A stretch of DNA of 64,000 nucleotides from Castor canadensis. Its lineage: Eukaryota; Chordata; Mammalia; Rodentia; Castoridae. The position numbers and the translations under genes are program-made. The DNA lies in assembly GCF_047511655.1 (NCBI RefSeq), contig NC_133387.1, forward strand, positions 139,496,853-139,560,852, written 5' to 3'. Every line of letters starts with the position of its first letter. Position 1 is the stretch's first letter. Below, piece after piece: positions 24,706 through 35,952 of this stretch. The notes under the pieces are model-generated. The model searched no databases and was not told where the DNA came from. It was given only the letters and a program-made list of their open reading frames with translations.

Positions 24706-24864
24706 GAATGGATTATAGAAACTCAAAAAATATCTGGGGGAGAGAGGAAAGCTAGAAGTGGAGAGGAAATGACTGGTTACTGAATATTTAATAATTGCCA
24801 TGCATGCACCAAACCTTTCTCGTGAATTATCTCATTTATTGTGTTACTCAATACTTTCATGTGT

Positions 24865-25640
24865 TTATTCATTTAACAAATATTTATTAAGCCCTATACT
24901 ATGTGACAGGTACTTTTCTAGATGTTAAGGATACAGCTATTTTCATATGCTTAATTTCAAATGACAATAAATAAAAAATTAGCAAGTAAATATATAGCTA
25001 TGATAATTGGTGATATATTTTATAAAGAAAAATAAAACTAGATAAGAAAATAAAGTGTCATGGGAGTTGGAATAGTGTTCTGTCTTATAGAAAAGACCAA
25101 GGGAGCACTTAATGATAAGGTAATTTTCAAGGCAATAATAAAGTAAGTTGATAGACTATAGATATACAGGGGATTGTTCTTGGAAGAAGGCTAGGCAGTG
25201 CAAAGACTCTGAGGCAGGAGCATGTGTGGCATGTTTGAGAACCAACACAGAGGACAGTGTGTATGGAAAGGGGTGATCAATATGTTGAATGATATATGAG
25301 GTTAAGGAAACACTAGAAAAGAAACATGCCATGTAAACTCTGATAGGAAGGCCATGGGAACATCTGGTAATTTTATTTCAATGAGAATGGAAAGCATTGG
25401 AGAATTTTGACCAGAAAACCAATGTCTTTGGATGCATTTTGGGAGAGACTACGATGGAGCAAAGTGGTGAGAGACGGCCAGTCACTCCTTAATTTCAATA
25501 GCAAAGGAGAAAGATAATGGCAGAGTTGGTGGAGAATTCAACCAGGAGGCCAGATACGGATACAATTTAAGATAGAGCCAGCAGAATTGCTGACAGATTG
25601 AAAATGTGAAGTGAAATTTTTTTAAAGGCTGTAGGTTTGA
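24865..25640 (-). mobile_element. Ancient mammalian repeat, L2-like at its left end
   Basis: TTATTCATTTAACAAATATT and TTAAGCCCTATACTATGTGA are the reverse complement of the L2 3' end. The following segments (AGTGCAAAGACTCTGAGGCAG, then GAAAGCATTGGAGAATTTTGA) belong to a widely dispersed old mammalian repeat whose family I cannot name with certainty. Confidence 0.55.
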
Positions 25641-25715
25641 GAATGGAAACAACAGGAGATGTTACTTCTTAAAACATAGAAGATTATAGACTAGAGTAAG
25701 TTTGGTAGGAAAATG

Positions 25716-25731
25716 AAGAGTTTGGTTTTGA
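25716..25731. repeat. Left TSD of SINE at 25732-25823
   Basis: AAGAGTTTGGTTTTGA is repeated exactly at 25824-25839, after the SINE A-tail. Confidence 0.9.
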
Positions 25732-25823
25732 GAGCCTGGCGGAGTGACTCAAGCAGCAAGAGCACCTGCCTAGCAAGCATGAGACCCTGAGTTCAAACCC
25801 CAGTACCACCAAAAAAAAAAAAA
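25732..25823 (+). mobile_element. Young ID-like SINE with TSD
   Basis: A well-preserved monomer: GAGCCTGGCGGAGTGACTCA, GAGCACCTGCCTAGCAAGC, ATGAGACCCTGAGTTCAAAC and CCCAGTACCACC, then about 15 A. The internal GTTCAAACCCC is a Pol III B-box. The perfect 16 bp TSD shows recent L1-assisted insertion. This copy is the best reference in the window for the family. Confidence 0.95.
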
Positions 25824-25839
25824 AAGAGTTTGGTTTTGA
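25824..25839. repeat. Right TSD of SINE at 25732-25823
   Basis: Identical to 25716-25731. Confidence 0.9.
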
Positions 25840-26059
25840 TATATTAAGTTTGAGATATCTGTTATATATCCAATAAAGTTGTTGAGTAAGCAATTTGAAT
25901 AAGAATTTAGAATTCAAGATAAAGGTTAGCTCTCTCTAGGATATAAGTATGGCCAGCTAAGAGAAAAAGGTCTGTGAATCCTGAGCACTTCAATGGTGAG
26001 AAGTTGGGAGGTAAAAAGAATTCAGCAAATGAGGCTGGAAAAGACTAGCCACAGAGGCA

Positions 26060-26067
26060 GAGAGACA

Positions 26068-26125
<58 letters not shown>
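26060..26125. repeat. (GA)n microsatellite
   Basis: About 65 bases of GA repeats with few interruptions near the left end. Confidence 0.95.
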
Positions 26126-26130
<5 letters not shown>

Positions 26131-26239
26131 CCCAAAAGTAGGTAGAGAAAGTGGCTCAAGAAAGCAGAAATGGTCAAAGGGTCAAATAGAGCTTGAAATT
26201 CATTTGATAGGTTTATTGTTGCCATTGGATTTGGTCATT

Positions 26240-26350
26240 TTAGCAGTCATCTTTATCTCTCTTTAACAGACGATCAAACTGAGGTTCAAAGACACTAAGC
26301 AACTTACCCAAGTTCAGACAGCTAGAAAAAGGGGTTGTGACAAAGCACAG
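26240..26350 (-). mobile_element. MIR SINE
   Basis: AACAGACGATCAAACTGAGG, AAGCAACTTACCCAAGTTCA and GACAGCTAG are the reverse complement of the MIR core (CTGTGTGACC ... CTCAGTTTCCTCATCTG). Confidence 0.75.
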
Positions 26351-27396
26351 ATCTGTGCATTTTCTTTTTTGGGACAAAAGCCAGACACTTTTTCCTCCTT
26401 TGGCCATAAGGTACCGTTGGACCCTCCATAAAGCACCAAGCCACAGGGACAATTAGGGGATGAAATATAACCTACTCTCTGCTTTCCTGTCTCCCCAAAT
26501 ATTTGCTGAACCAAGTACCCTGAGGAAGGGAGGATAACTTGGCGAAGGGGTGTCTTTTCTCACAAAGTGAGGAGCGAACTTGGGTGGTGAAAGCTAGAGT
26601 AGCAAGAACTTGGGCAGGTTGAAAGAAAAAATTAATAAAATAAATCTGAGCATTGGTTGTATATCAATATTGGACGTGAATATTTAAAACTGTACAGATG
26701 CCTAGACATTCCTTTAGACCTGTTAAGTCAGACTCTCCAAGAATGACCACCTGTGTACCCTAACACTTATAGGTAGAGTGTACATTCCAATATCCAAAGA
26801 CCTTAATATCTTACTATACTTCACAGTATAGTACTACAAAAGTCTCTCTGAATTTGAGTAGGCTATTCCAACCCAGGCATTACAAAGAGCAGTGAATAGT
26901 TTGGAATGACTTTCTCACTGTATTCTGGATATCCTCACTCCTGTGCTTTTTGATAGATGCAGGGACTTAATTTGGTGTCTCTATCTAGCCATCTGTCATG
27001 GTCAGCAAAGAAATTTCTTTTCTTTGGGTCCTCTTTTTCTTTTTCTTCCCAAGGCCCTTCAGTTTATGTATTTCACTTTGCCTCCTATCCAAATATCATT
27101 AATTTCCTCTGGTGTGGGCTCTGGATATGGTATGAGGAAGGGAAATAGATAATAAGCTTTGAAGAACCATGTATTCTCTAGTCTAGCTTCAGGATGGTTA
27201 TTAAAAAGGCTGTGAGACCTTCTAGACTGCCAAAATTAACCTCTGCAAGACTGGCTCCCATACATTATTTTGCTAAAAGGGTGCCTGTCTCCTTCTGCCC
27301 TCCAATCTCCAGCATGTGCCAAACTTCAGAAAGGTGTGGCATGGTGAAGGCTGCAGGATGATGCAATGAAAAGGAAAAAAACTTGAAACACTGTAT
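26351..27396. other. Single-copy-like DNA, no gene seen
   Basis: Nothing recognisable. Short overlapping frames at 26943-27152 are chance frames. Confidence 0.45.
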
Positions 27397-27411
27397 TGGG
27401 TAATTGTAATT
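27397..27411. repeat. Left TSD of composite L1
   Basis: TGGGTAATTGTAATT is repeated exactly at 36374-36388, nearly 9 kb away, directly outside the two ends of the composite L1. On the minus strand the cut lies between TT and AATT, compatible with the L1 endonuclease preference. Confidence 0.9.
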
Positions 27412-27484
27412 TTTTTAAATTTTATTTATTTATTTATTTATTTATTTATTATTCATATGTGCATACAATGCTTGGGTCATTTCT

Positions 27485-27548
27485 CCCCCCTGCCCCAACC
27501 CCCTCCCTTACCACACACCCCACCCCCTCCCTCTCCCCCCCACCTCCT
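27485..27548 (-). repeat. G-rich polypurine tract of L1 3'UTR
   Basis: C-runs on the plus strand, G-runs on the L1 strand, just before the L1 tail, matching the tract at 10342-10410. Confidence 0.8.
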
Positions 27549-27924
27549 CATATGTGGCAGAAACTATTTTGCCCTTATCTCTAATTCTGTTCAAGAGAGT
27601 GTATAAGCAATAATAGGAAGGAACAAGGGTTTTTGCTAGTTGAGATAAGGATAGCTATACAGGGAGTTGACGCACATTAATTTCCTGTGCATATGTGTTA
27701 CCTTCTAGGTTAATTCTTCTTGATCTAACCTTTTCTCTAGTTCCTGGTCCCCTTCTCCTATTGGCCTCAGTTGCTTTTAAGGTATCTGCTTCATTTCTCT
27801 GCACTGAGGGCAACAAATGCTAGCTAAATTTTTAGGTGTCTTAACCATCTTCATATCTCTCTTGTGGGCTCTCACTTTTATCATGTGCTCATAGTCCAAT
27901 CCCCTTGTTGTGTTTGCCCTTGAT

Positions 27925-30900
27925 CTAATGTCCACATATGAGGGAGAACATACAATTTTTGGTCTTTTGGGCCAGGCTAACCTCACTCAGAATGATGTTC
28001 TCCAATTCCATCCATTTACCAGCGAATGATAACATTTCGTTCTTCTTCATGGCTGCATAAAATTCCATTGTGTATAGATACCACATTCTCTTAATCCATT
28101 CGTCAGTGGTGGGGCATCTTGGCTGTTTCCATAACTTGGCTATTGTGAATAGTGCCGCAATAAACATGGATGTGCAGGTGCCTCTGGAGTAACAGTCTTT
28201 TGGGTATATCCCCAAGAGTGGTATTGCTGGATCAAATGGTAGATTGATGTCTAGCTTTTTAAGTAGCCTCCAATTTTTTTTCCAGAGTGGTTGTACTAGT
28301 CTACATTCCCACCAACAGTGTAAGAGGGTTCCTTTTTCCCCCGCATCCTTGCCAACACCTGTTGGTGGTGGTGTTGCTGATGATGGCTATTCTAACAGGG
28401 GTGAGGTGGAATCTTAGTGTGGTTTTAATTTGCATTTCCTTTACTGCTAGAGATGGTGACCATTTTTTCATGTGTTTTTTGGTCATTTGAATTTCTTCTT
28501 CTGAGAAAGTTCTGTTTAGTTCCCTTGACCATTTCTTTATTGGCTCATTAGTTTTGGGAGAATTTAGTTTCTTAAGTTCCCTATACATTCTGGTTATCAG
28601 TCCTTTGTCTGATGTATAGTTGGCAAATATTTTCTCCCACTCTGTGGGTGTTCTCTTCAGTTTAGAGACCATTTCTTTTGATGAACAGAAGCTTTTTAGT
28701 TTTATGAGGTCCCATTTATCTATGCTATCTCTTAGTTGCTGTGCTGCTGGGGCTTCGTTGAGAAAGTTCTTACCTATACCTACTAACTCCAGAGTATTTC
28801 CTACTCTTTCCTGTATCAACTTTAGAGTTTGGGGTCTGATATTAAGATCCTTGATCCATTTTGAGTTAATCTTGGTATAGGGTGATATACATGGATCTAG
28901 TTTCAGTTTTTTGCAGACTGCTAACCAGTTTTCCCAGCAGTTTTTGTTGAAGAGGCTGCTATTTCTCCATCATATATTTTTAGCTTCTTTGTCAAAGACA
29001 AGTTGGTTATAGTTGCATGGCTTCATATCTGGGTCCCTATTCTGTTCCGCTGGTCTTCATGTATGTTTTTGTGCCAGTACCATGCTGTTTTTATTGTTAT
29101 TGCTTTGTAATATAGTTTGAAGTCAGGTATTGTGATACCATTTGCATTGTTCTTTTGACTGAGTATTACTTTGGCTATTCGTGGCCTCTTGTGTTTCCAT
29201 ATAAATTTAATGGTAGATTTTTCAATCTCTTTAATGAATGTCATTTGAATTTTGATGGGAATTGCATTAAACATGTAGATTACTTTTGGGAGTATCGACA
29301 TTTTTACTATGTTGATTCTACCAATCCATGAGCATGGGAGAGCTCTCCACTTTCTATAGTCTTCCTCAATCTCTTTCTTCAGAAGTGTATCCTTTTCCTT
29401 GTAGAGGTCTTTCACATCTTTTGTTAGGTTTACACCTTGGTTTTTTATTTGTTTTTGAGGCTATTGTAAATGGAATTGTTTTCATACATTCTTTTTCAGT
29501 TTGCTCATTGTTAGTGTATAGAAATGCTAATGATTTTCCTATGTTGATTTTATATCCTGCTACCTTGCTATAGCTATTGGTGATGTCTAGAAGCTTCTGA
29601 GTAGAGGTTTTTGGGTCTTTAATGTATAGGATCCTCTTGTCTGCAAATAGGGATATTTTGACAGTTTTTTACCTATTTGTATTCCTTTTATTCCTTCTTC
29701 TTTCCTAATTGCTCTGGCTAGGAATTCCAGTACTATGTTGAATAGGAGTGGAGACAGTGGGCATCCTTGTCTGGTTCCTGATTTTAGAGGGAATGGTTTC
29801 AGTTTTTCTCTGTTTTTCTGTAGGTTTGTCATATATAGCTTTTATAATGTTGAGTACTTTCCTTCTATTCCTAGTTTTCTTAGAGCTTTTATCATGAAAT
29901 AGTGTTGGATCTTATCAAAGGCTTTTTCTGCATCTATTGAGATGATAAAGTGGTTTTTGTCTTTGCTTCTGTTAATGTGGTTTATTACGTTTATTGATTT
30001 TCGTATGTTGAACCATCCCTGCATCCCTGGGATGAAGCCTACTTGGTCGTGGTGAATATTCTTTTTGATGTGTTGTTGAATTTGGTTTGCCATTATTTTG
30101 TTGAGGATATTTGTGTCAATTTCATTAAGGAGATTGGCCTATAGTTCTCCTTTTTGGAGGTGTCTTTGCCTAGTTTTGGGATAAGTGTAATACTGGCTTC
30201 ATAAAATGTGTTTGGCAGTTTTCCTTCCCTTTCTATTTTGTGGAACAGTTTAAGGAAGGTTGGTATCAGTTCTTCTTTAAAGGTCTGATAGAATTCAGCA
30301 GAGAATCCATCACGTCCTGGACTTCACTTGCTGCTTCAATTTCATTTTGTGTATTAGTTCTATTCATGTGATTAATTTCCTCTTGGTTCAGTTTTGGATG
30401 GTCATATGTATCTAGAAATCTGTCCATTTCTTTAAGATTTTCAAATTTTTTTGAATATAGGTTCTCAAAGTAGTCTCTGATGATTTCCTGGACTTTCATG
30501 GTGTTTGTTGTTATCTCCCCTTTTGCATTACTGATTCTACTAATTTGGGTTTTTTCTCTCCTCATTTTAGTCAGGTTTGCCAGTGGTCTATCGATCTTGT
30601 TTATTTTTTCAAAGAACCAACTTTTTGTTTCATTAATTCTTTGTATGGTTTTTTTGGTTTCTATTTCATTGATTTCAGCTCTTATTTTTATTATTTCTCT
30701 CCTTCTATTTGTTTTGGGATTTGCTTGTTCTTGTTTTTCTAGGAGTTTGAGATGTATCATTAGGTTACTGATTTGGGATCTTTCAGTCTTTTTAATATAT
30801 GCACTCATGGCTATAAACTTTCCTCTCAGGACTGCCTTAGCTGTGTCCCATAGGTGCCAGTAGGTTGTGTTTTCATTTTCATCGACTTCCAGAAACTTTT

Positions 30901-31720
30901 TAATTTCCTCTTTTATTGCATCGATGATCCATTCTTCATTAAGTAATGAGTTATTTAGTTTCCAGCTGTTTGCATGTTCTTTGACTTTACTTTTGTTGTT
31001 GAGTTCTACATTTACTGCATTGTGATCAAGTAGTATGCACAGTATAATTTCTATTTTCTTATATTTGCTGAGACTTGCTTTGTGCCCTAGGATATGATCT
31101 ATTTTGGAGAAGGTTCCATGGGCTGCTGAGAAGAATGTATATTGTGTAGAAGTTGGATGAAATGTTCTGTAGACATCAATTAGGTCCATTTGATCTATTG
31201 CATATTTTAGATCTTGGATTTCTTTATTGATTTATTGTTTGGATGACCTATCTATTGATGATAATGGGGTGTTAATGTCTCCCACAACCACTGTGTTGGC
31301 ATTTATATATGCTTTTAGGTCTTTCAGGGTATGTTTGATGAAATTGGGTGCATTGACACTGGGTGCATACAGGTTGATAATTATTATTTCCTTTTGGTCT
31401 ATTTCCCCTTTTATTAGTATGGAATGTCCTTCTTTATCTTGTTTGATCAATGTAGGTTTGAAGTCTACTTTGTCAGAGATAAGTATTGCTACTCTTGCCT
31501 GCTTTCGAGGGCCATTGGCTTGGTAAATCTTCTTCCAGCCTTTCATCTTTAGCCTATGCTTATTTCTGTCAGTGAGATGGGTCTCCTGTAAGCAACAAAT
31601 TGTTGGATCTTCCTTTTTAATCCATTTCGTCAAGCAGTGCCTTTTGATGGGTGAATGAAGTCCGTTAACATTAAGCGTTAGATTCCTGTCATTTAGTTGT
31701 CTTAGTTGTTTGAAGGTTTG
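27925..31720 (-). pseudogene. L1 ORF2 remnant of composite L1
   Basis: Nearly full ORF2 in pieces. Endonuclease: TLNVNGLHSPIK, then CCLQETHLTDRNKHRLKM with the catalytic-type glutamate in QETH, then VVGDINTPLSSIDRSS (31232-31819). Next come SDHN-equivalent and spacer sequence (30266-31189), RT pieces (29842-30093 with [12 protein letters not shown]; 29587-29832 with [18 protein letters not shown]) and the C-terminus ending FSLICGH (27925-28215). At least seven frame breaks occur, and a short gap at about 30330 removes bases near the conserved PGPDGF segment. Confidence 0.88.
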
Positions 31721-31739
31721 ATTGTGTGTACCTAAGTTG

Positions 31740-32890
31740 AGGTTACTCTCTACTGTCTTGCTTTTTCTTTTCCTGTGGTTTGGTGCTGCCTGTCTTTTCA
31801 TGGTTAAGTCGGGTTTCACTTTCTGTGTGCAGAATCCTTTGAAGAATCCTTTGTAGTGGTGGCTTTGTGGTCACATATTGTTTTAGTTTCTGCTTATCAT
31901 GATAGTTTTGCTGGGTAGAGTATCCTGGGGTTGAAGTTATTTTCATTCGGTGCCTCGAAGATCTCACCCCATGCTCTTCTTGCTTTTAATGTTTCTGTTG
32001 AGAAGTCTGCTGTGATTTTGATGGGTTTACCTTTGTATGTTACTTGTTTTTTCTCTCTTACAGCCTTCAATATTCTTTCCTTAGTTTCTGAACTTGTTGT
32101 TTTAATGATGATATGTTGTGGGGGTAGTTCTTTTGATCTGGTCTGTTTGGTGTCCTGGAGGCCTCTTGCATCTGTATGGGAATATCTTTTTTAGATTTTT
32201 GAAATTTTCCATTATTATTTTGTTAACTGTTTACGCATTCCCTTCGCTTTCACCTCTTCTCCTTCTTTGATGCCCATGATTCTCAAGTTTGGTCTTTTGA
32301 TGGAGTCGGTGAGTTCTTGCTTTTTCTTTTCACTGGTCTTGAGTTGTTTAATTAATAGTTCTTTGGTTTTTCTTTTAATTACAATTTCATCTTCAAGTTC
32401 TGAGATTCTGTCTTCTGTTTGTTCTATTCTGCTGGATTGGTCTTCCATTTTGTTTTGTAGTTCTGTTTCGTTCTTTTTTCTGAGGTTTTCCATATCCTAG
32501 CTGGTTTCCTCTTTAATGTTGTCTATTTTTGTCCTGAGTTCATTTATCTCTTTATTAATTGTGTTCTCTGTTTCACTTTGGTGTTTATACAGTGCTTCTA
32601 TGGTTTCCTTTATTTCTTCTTTTGCTTTTTCAAAGTCTCTATTTTTGTTGTCTTGGAATTTCTTGAGTGTCTTTTGTACATTTTGGTTGACCCTATCCAG
32701 TGTCATCTCTGTAAAATTCTCATTGAGTACCTGTAATATGTCTTCTTTTAAATTATTCTTATGGGCTTCATTGGGTCCTTTGGCATAGTTTATCTTCATT
32801 ATGTTGGCATCTGGATCTGAGTACCTGTTTTCTTCATTCCCTCTGGTTCCTTTACTAATTTTTTGCTTTGGGGAAACTGGTTTCCCTGTT
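31740..32890 (-). pseudogene. L1 ORF1 remnant of composite L1
   Basis: Coiled-coil part at 32497-32799 (NNLKEDILQVLNENFTEMTL) and 32215-32493 (MENLRKKNETELQNKMEDQS, then KRPNLRIMGIKEGEEVKAK). The RNA-binding part follows in broken frames to about 31743. Frameshifts near 32495 and 32215 prevent a full product. Confidence 0.85.
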
Positions 32891-34618
32891 TTTTCTGTCT
32901 TCCCATAATTGTCTTTGGTGTTGTTACTGTCCCTGTACTGTGTGCAATTAAGTATTTTCTAGCTTGTAATAATAACAATGGTAATATTTAGAATGGAAGG
33001 GTGAGCTGAGATGGAAAGCAAGAAGTTAAAGAAATGGGAAAAACAAATACACAGACTGGAGGGAGAAAACAGAACAAGGTATCAGACAAGAAGGTTTCAA
33101 AGTATAAACAGGGAGCTTTAGTGTACTAATTGGACAGTAAGCTGAACAGACATTAGAGAGACAGAGAGAGGATTGAAAATCAAAAATAAAAAAGAAAGAT
33201 AAGAATAAAAATAAAAAATAAGTAAATGAAAGTAAAATCTATATATAAAAATGTATTAAAATAAAATGAAAAAATAGAAAATTTAAAAAAACCAAAAAAC
33301 CAAAAATCCTCCAAGTTCAAATGCAATGAAGTTTCAGTCTTAATAATTTGGGTGTCCAAATAGAAAATTTTAAAAAACCAAAAAACCTCCAAGTTTAAAT
33401 GCAATGAAGTTTCAGTCTTAATAATTTGGGTGTCCATCTCAGTCTCCAATCCTGGAGATAGTGCCTCAGATGTTGTTCTGTAGTTGTCTTATCAAAGGGG
33501 GGATGCATAAAGTAGAACAAAACTACACACACACACGCACAAAAAAAAAACCCCCACCAAGTGTCCCAAGTTCAAATGCAATACAGTTTCAGTAAGTTTT
33601 TCAGCTTGCAGGTGTAATTCAGTTGTTCTCTCATCAAAGGTAGGGAGACAAAGAAAAGAAAAAGAGTCTGGAGACAGTTCTGAGAATGGTATCTGCAACT
33701 GTGGTTTGCCTGCCTGCTGCTGTCAGCCTGCTGTTGCTGGAGGCATTGTTTATGCAGATCTCAGAGGTGAGCTTAGCACTCACCTGGCCCTGCAGGCTTT
33801 GTTTGTTCAGATTTCTCCTGTGCGTGAGCCTCTGCTACAAACTTTCCCCTTTCCAAGCACTGGAAAAGGTGACATTGCACCCGCATTCTCAGGCCAGTGT
33901 ATTTATTTACAGTTCATGTAGGAGGTGGGTCTTCCCCTCCTCCTGTGCAGTTCTCCTCCCACCTCCGCTTTCACAAGCTTTCCTGCTCCTGATTACTGGG
34001 CGGTGCTGCTGCTCCTGCCAGCCGCCATGTTTGTTTACAGCTCACGTGGGAAGTGGGTCTTCCCTCCTCTCCTGTGGAGTTTTCCTCCCTCTGCCACTCT
34101 CACAAGGTTTCCCGCTCCTGGTTGATGGGCACACGCCCCCGCTCCTGCCAGAGGCTCTCCGGCCAGACTGGCTTGTTTATTTACAGTCCCAGGAAGGATT
34201 CCCTTCCCCCAATCTTTGGCACTCAAGGTGCCCCACCTTCTTTCCTGGGTGTCTTTATCATTCTTATTGCTTATTACTCAGTTTCTCTTTTTTTCCCCAG
34301 GTGGAGGTTGGTCTGTCCAGGGGGCTATGCTGCTTTGGCCCAGGCTTGCCTGTGGGAGTACCATGGTACCACAAAGCTCACCTGGTCCGCATCTTCCCAA
34401 GCCGTCTGGGCGCTGGCCACTGGTGGCCCGGAGGCTCTCTTGATTTCTCCTTTTAATGTGAAGTGGAGATTCTCTGCGCTGGCTGGAGGTGTGGAGGGGT
34501 CAAAGTTATGCCTCTTCTCAGTGATTATGCCTGCAAAGTGTGTCTCCAGCGTCTCTCCAAGATTTCCCTATAGGAGGCTTGCTTTCTACTTCCTCCCTCT
34601 AGCCGCCATCTTGGAATC
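32891..34618 (-). promoter_or_regulatory. L1 5'UTR (inner L1 of the composite)
   Basis: A complete 5'UTR of about 1.7 kb starting with CCAAGATGGCGGC, which contains a YY1-type core (CAAGATGGC) as in primate L1 promoters. It still carries the intron-like segment 33630-34381 (donor ACCAG|GTGAGC, acceptor GATGAG|AGAAC), the about 130 bp repeat units at about 33900-34190, and an 86 bp direct duplication (33272-33436). Promoter function is inferred from L1 biology. Confidence 0.8.
33272..33436. repeat. 86 bp tandem duplication in L1 5'UTR
   Basis: The block AAATAGAAAATTT ... AATTTGGGTGTCC at 33272-33357 is repeated from 33358 to 33436 with a small deletion. The L1 at 58829 has a single copy of the matching segment (about 60025-60075). 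Confidence 0.85.
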
Positions 34619-35848
34619 CTCTCAAGTTTGGTCTTTTGATGGAGTTGGTGAGTTCTTGCATTTTCTTTTCACAGGTCTTGAGTTGTTTAATTAATATTTC
34701 TTTGGTTTTTCCTTTAATTGCCATTTCATCTTTGAGTTCTGAGTTTCTGTCTTCTGTTTGTTCTATTCTGCTGGATTGGCCTTCCATTTTGTTTTGCAAT
34801 TCTGTTTCATTCTTTTTTCTGAGGTTTTCCATATCCTGGGTCGTTTTCTCTTTAATGTTGTCTATTTTTGTCCTGAGTTCATTTATCTCTTTATTAATTG
34901 TGTTCTCTGTTTCACTTTGGTATTTATACAGTGCTTCTATGGGTTCCTTTATTCCTCTTTTGCTTTTTCAAATTCTCTATTTTTGTTGTCTTGGAATTTC
35001 TTGAGTGTCTCCTGTATATTTTGGTTGACCCTATCCAGTATCATCGCTCTAAAATTCTCATTGAGTACCTGTAGTATGTCTTCTTTTAGATTATTCTTAT
35101 GGGCTTCATTGGGTTCTTTGGCATAGTTTGTCTTCATTTTGTTGGAGTCTGAATCTGAGTATCTGTTTTCTTCATTTCCCTCTGGTTCCTGTACTAAATT
35201 TTGCTGTGGGGAAACTGGTTTCCCTGTTTTTTCTGTCTTCCCATCATTGCCTTTGGTGTTGTTATTGTCCCTGTACTGTGTGTAATTAGGTATTTTCTGG
35301 CTTATAATAATAGCACTAGTGATATTTAGAATGGTAGGGTGGGAGGAGAAGGAAAGCAAAGAAGTTAATGGAAAAGGGAAAAACAAATAAAGAAGTAGAA
35401 AAAAAAACAGAACAAAGAAACAAACACAAAAATATTCAAAGATTAAAAACAGGGAGAGACAGTGTACTAATCAACCGTAAGCTGAAAAGGCATTAGAAAG
35501 ACAGAGAGAGGATTGAAAATAAAAAATAAAAAGAATAAAAGTACGAATAATAATAAAAAATAAGTAAATGAAAAAAATATATATATAAAAATAAAATAAA
35601 AAATGAATAATTAAAAAAAATCTCCAAGTTCAAATGCAATAAAGTTTCAGTCTTAATAATTTTGGTGTTCATCCCTCAGCATCCAATCCTGAAGATGGTG
35701 CCTCAGTTGTTGTTCTGTAGTCTCATCAAAGGGGAAAAATAAACTAGAACAAAACCACACAAAGCAAAAGAAAAAAAAACAACCAAGTTCAAATGCAATA
35801 CAGTTTCAGTAAGTTTTTCAGCATGCAGGTGTAGTTCAGTTGTTTTCT
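34619..35848 (-). mobile_element. Upstream L1 segment: 5'UTR and first part of ORF1
   Basis: A second, partial L1 of the same family lies 5' of the complete one. ORF1 coiled-coil sequence is open at 34599-34832 (ENLRKKNETELQNKMEGQSS) and 34949-35386 (NNLKEDILQVLNENFRAMI). It stops in ORF1 at KRPNL, where the 5' end of the inner L1 starts. At that junction the ORF1 strand reads AAAAGACCAAACTTGAG and then runs into the L1 start. A TSD beginning AAAA would look exactly like this if the inner L1 once inserted into ORF1 of the outer L1 at the source locus. Confidence 0.8.
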
Positions 35849-35952
35849 CTTGTCCACATCTTCCCAAGCCATCTGGGCGCTGGCGTCTGGCGGTGGCCTG
35901 GAGGCCCTCCTGGTTTCTCCATTCAATGTGAAGTGGAGCTGCTCTGTGCAGG
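35849..35952 (-). mobile_element. L1 5'UTR exon joined by splicing on both sides
   Basis: This 104-base segment matches 58971-59076 of the plus-strand L1 and 34382-34482 of the inner L1. Its upstream edge lies just after the ACCTCCAG acceptor of the L1 5'UTR, and its downstream edge just before the GTGAGC donor. In the other two copies the flanking L1 sequence is still present at both edges. Both edges therefore look like splice junctions. Confidence 0.85.

Noticed and set aside
33686-34694. Long open frames (up to 256 codons, plus strand) rich in leucine, serine and proline
   Set aside because: They are the antisense of the GC-rich L1 5'UTR with tandem units. The same frames appear on the minus strand at 58880-59774, antisense to the other L1 copy.
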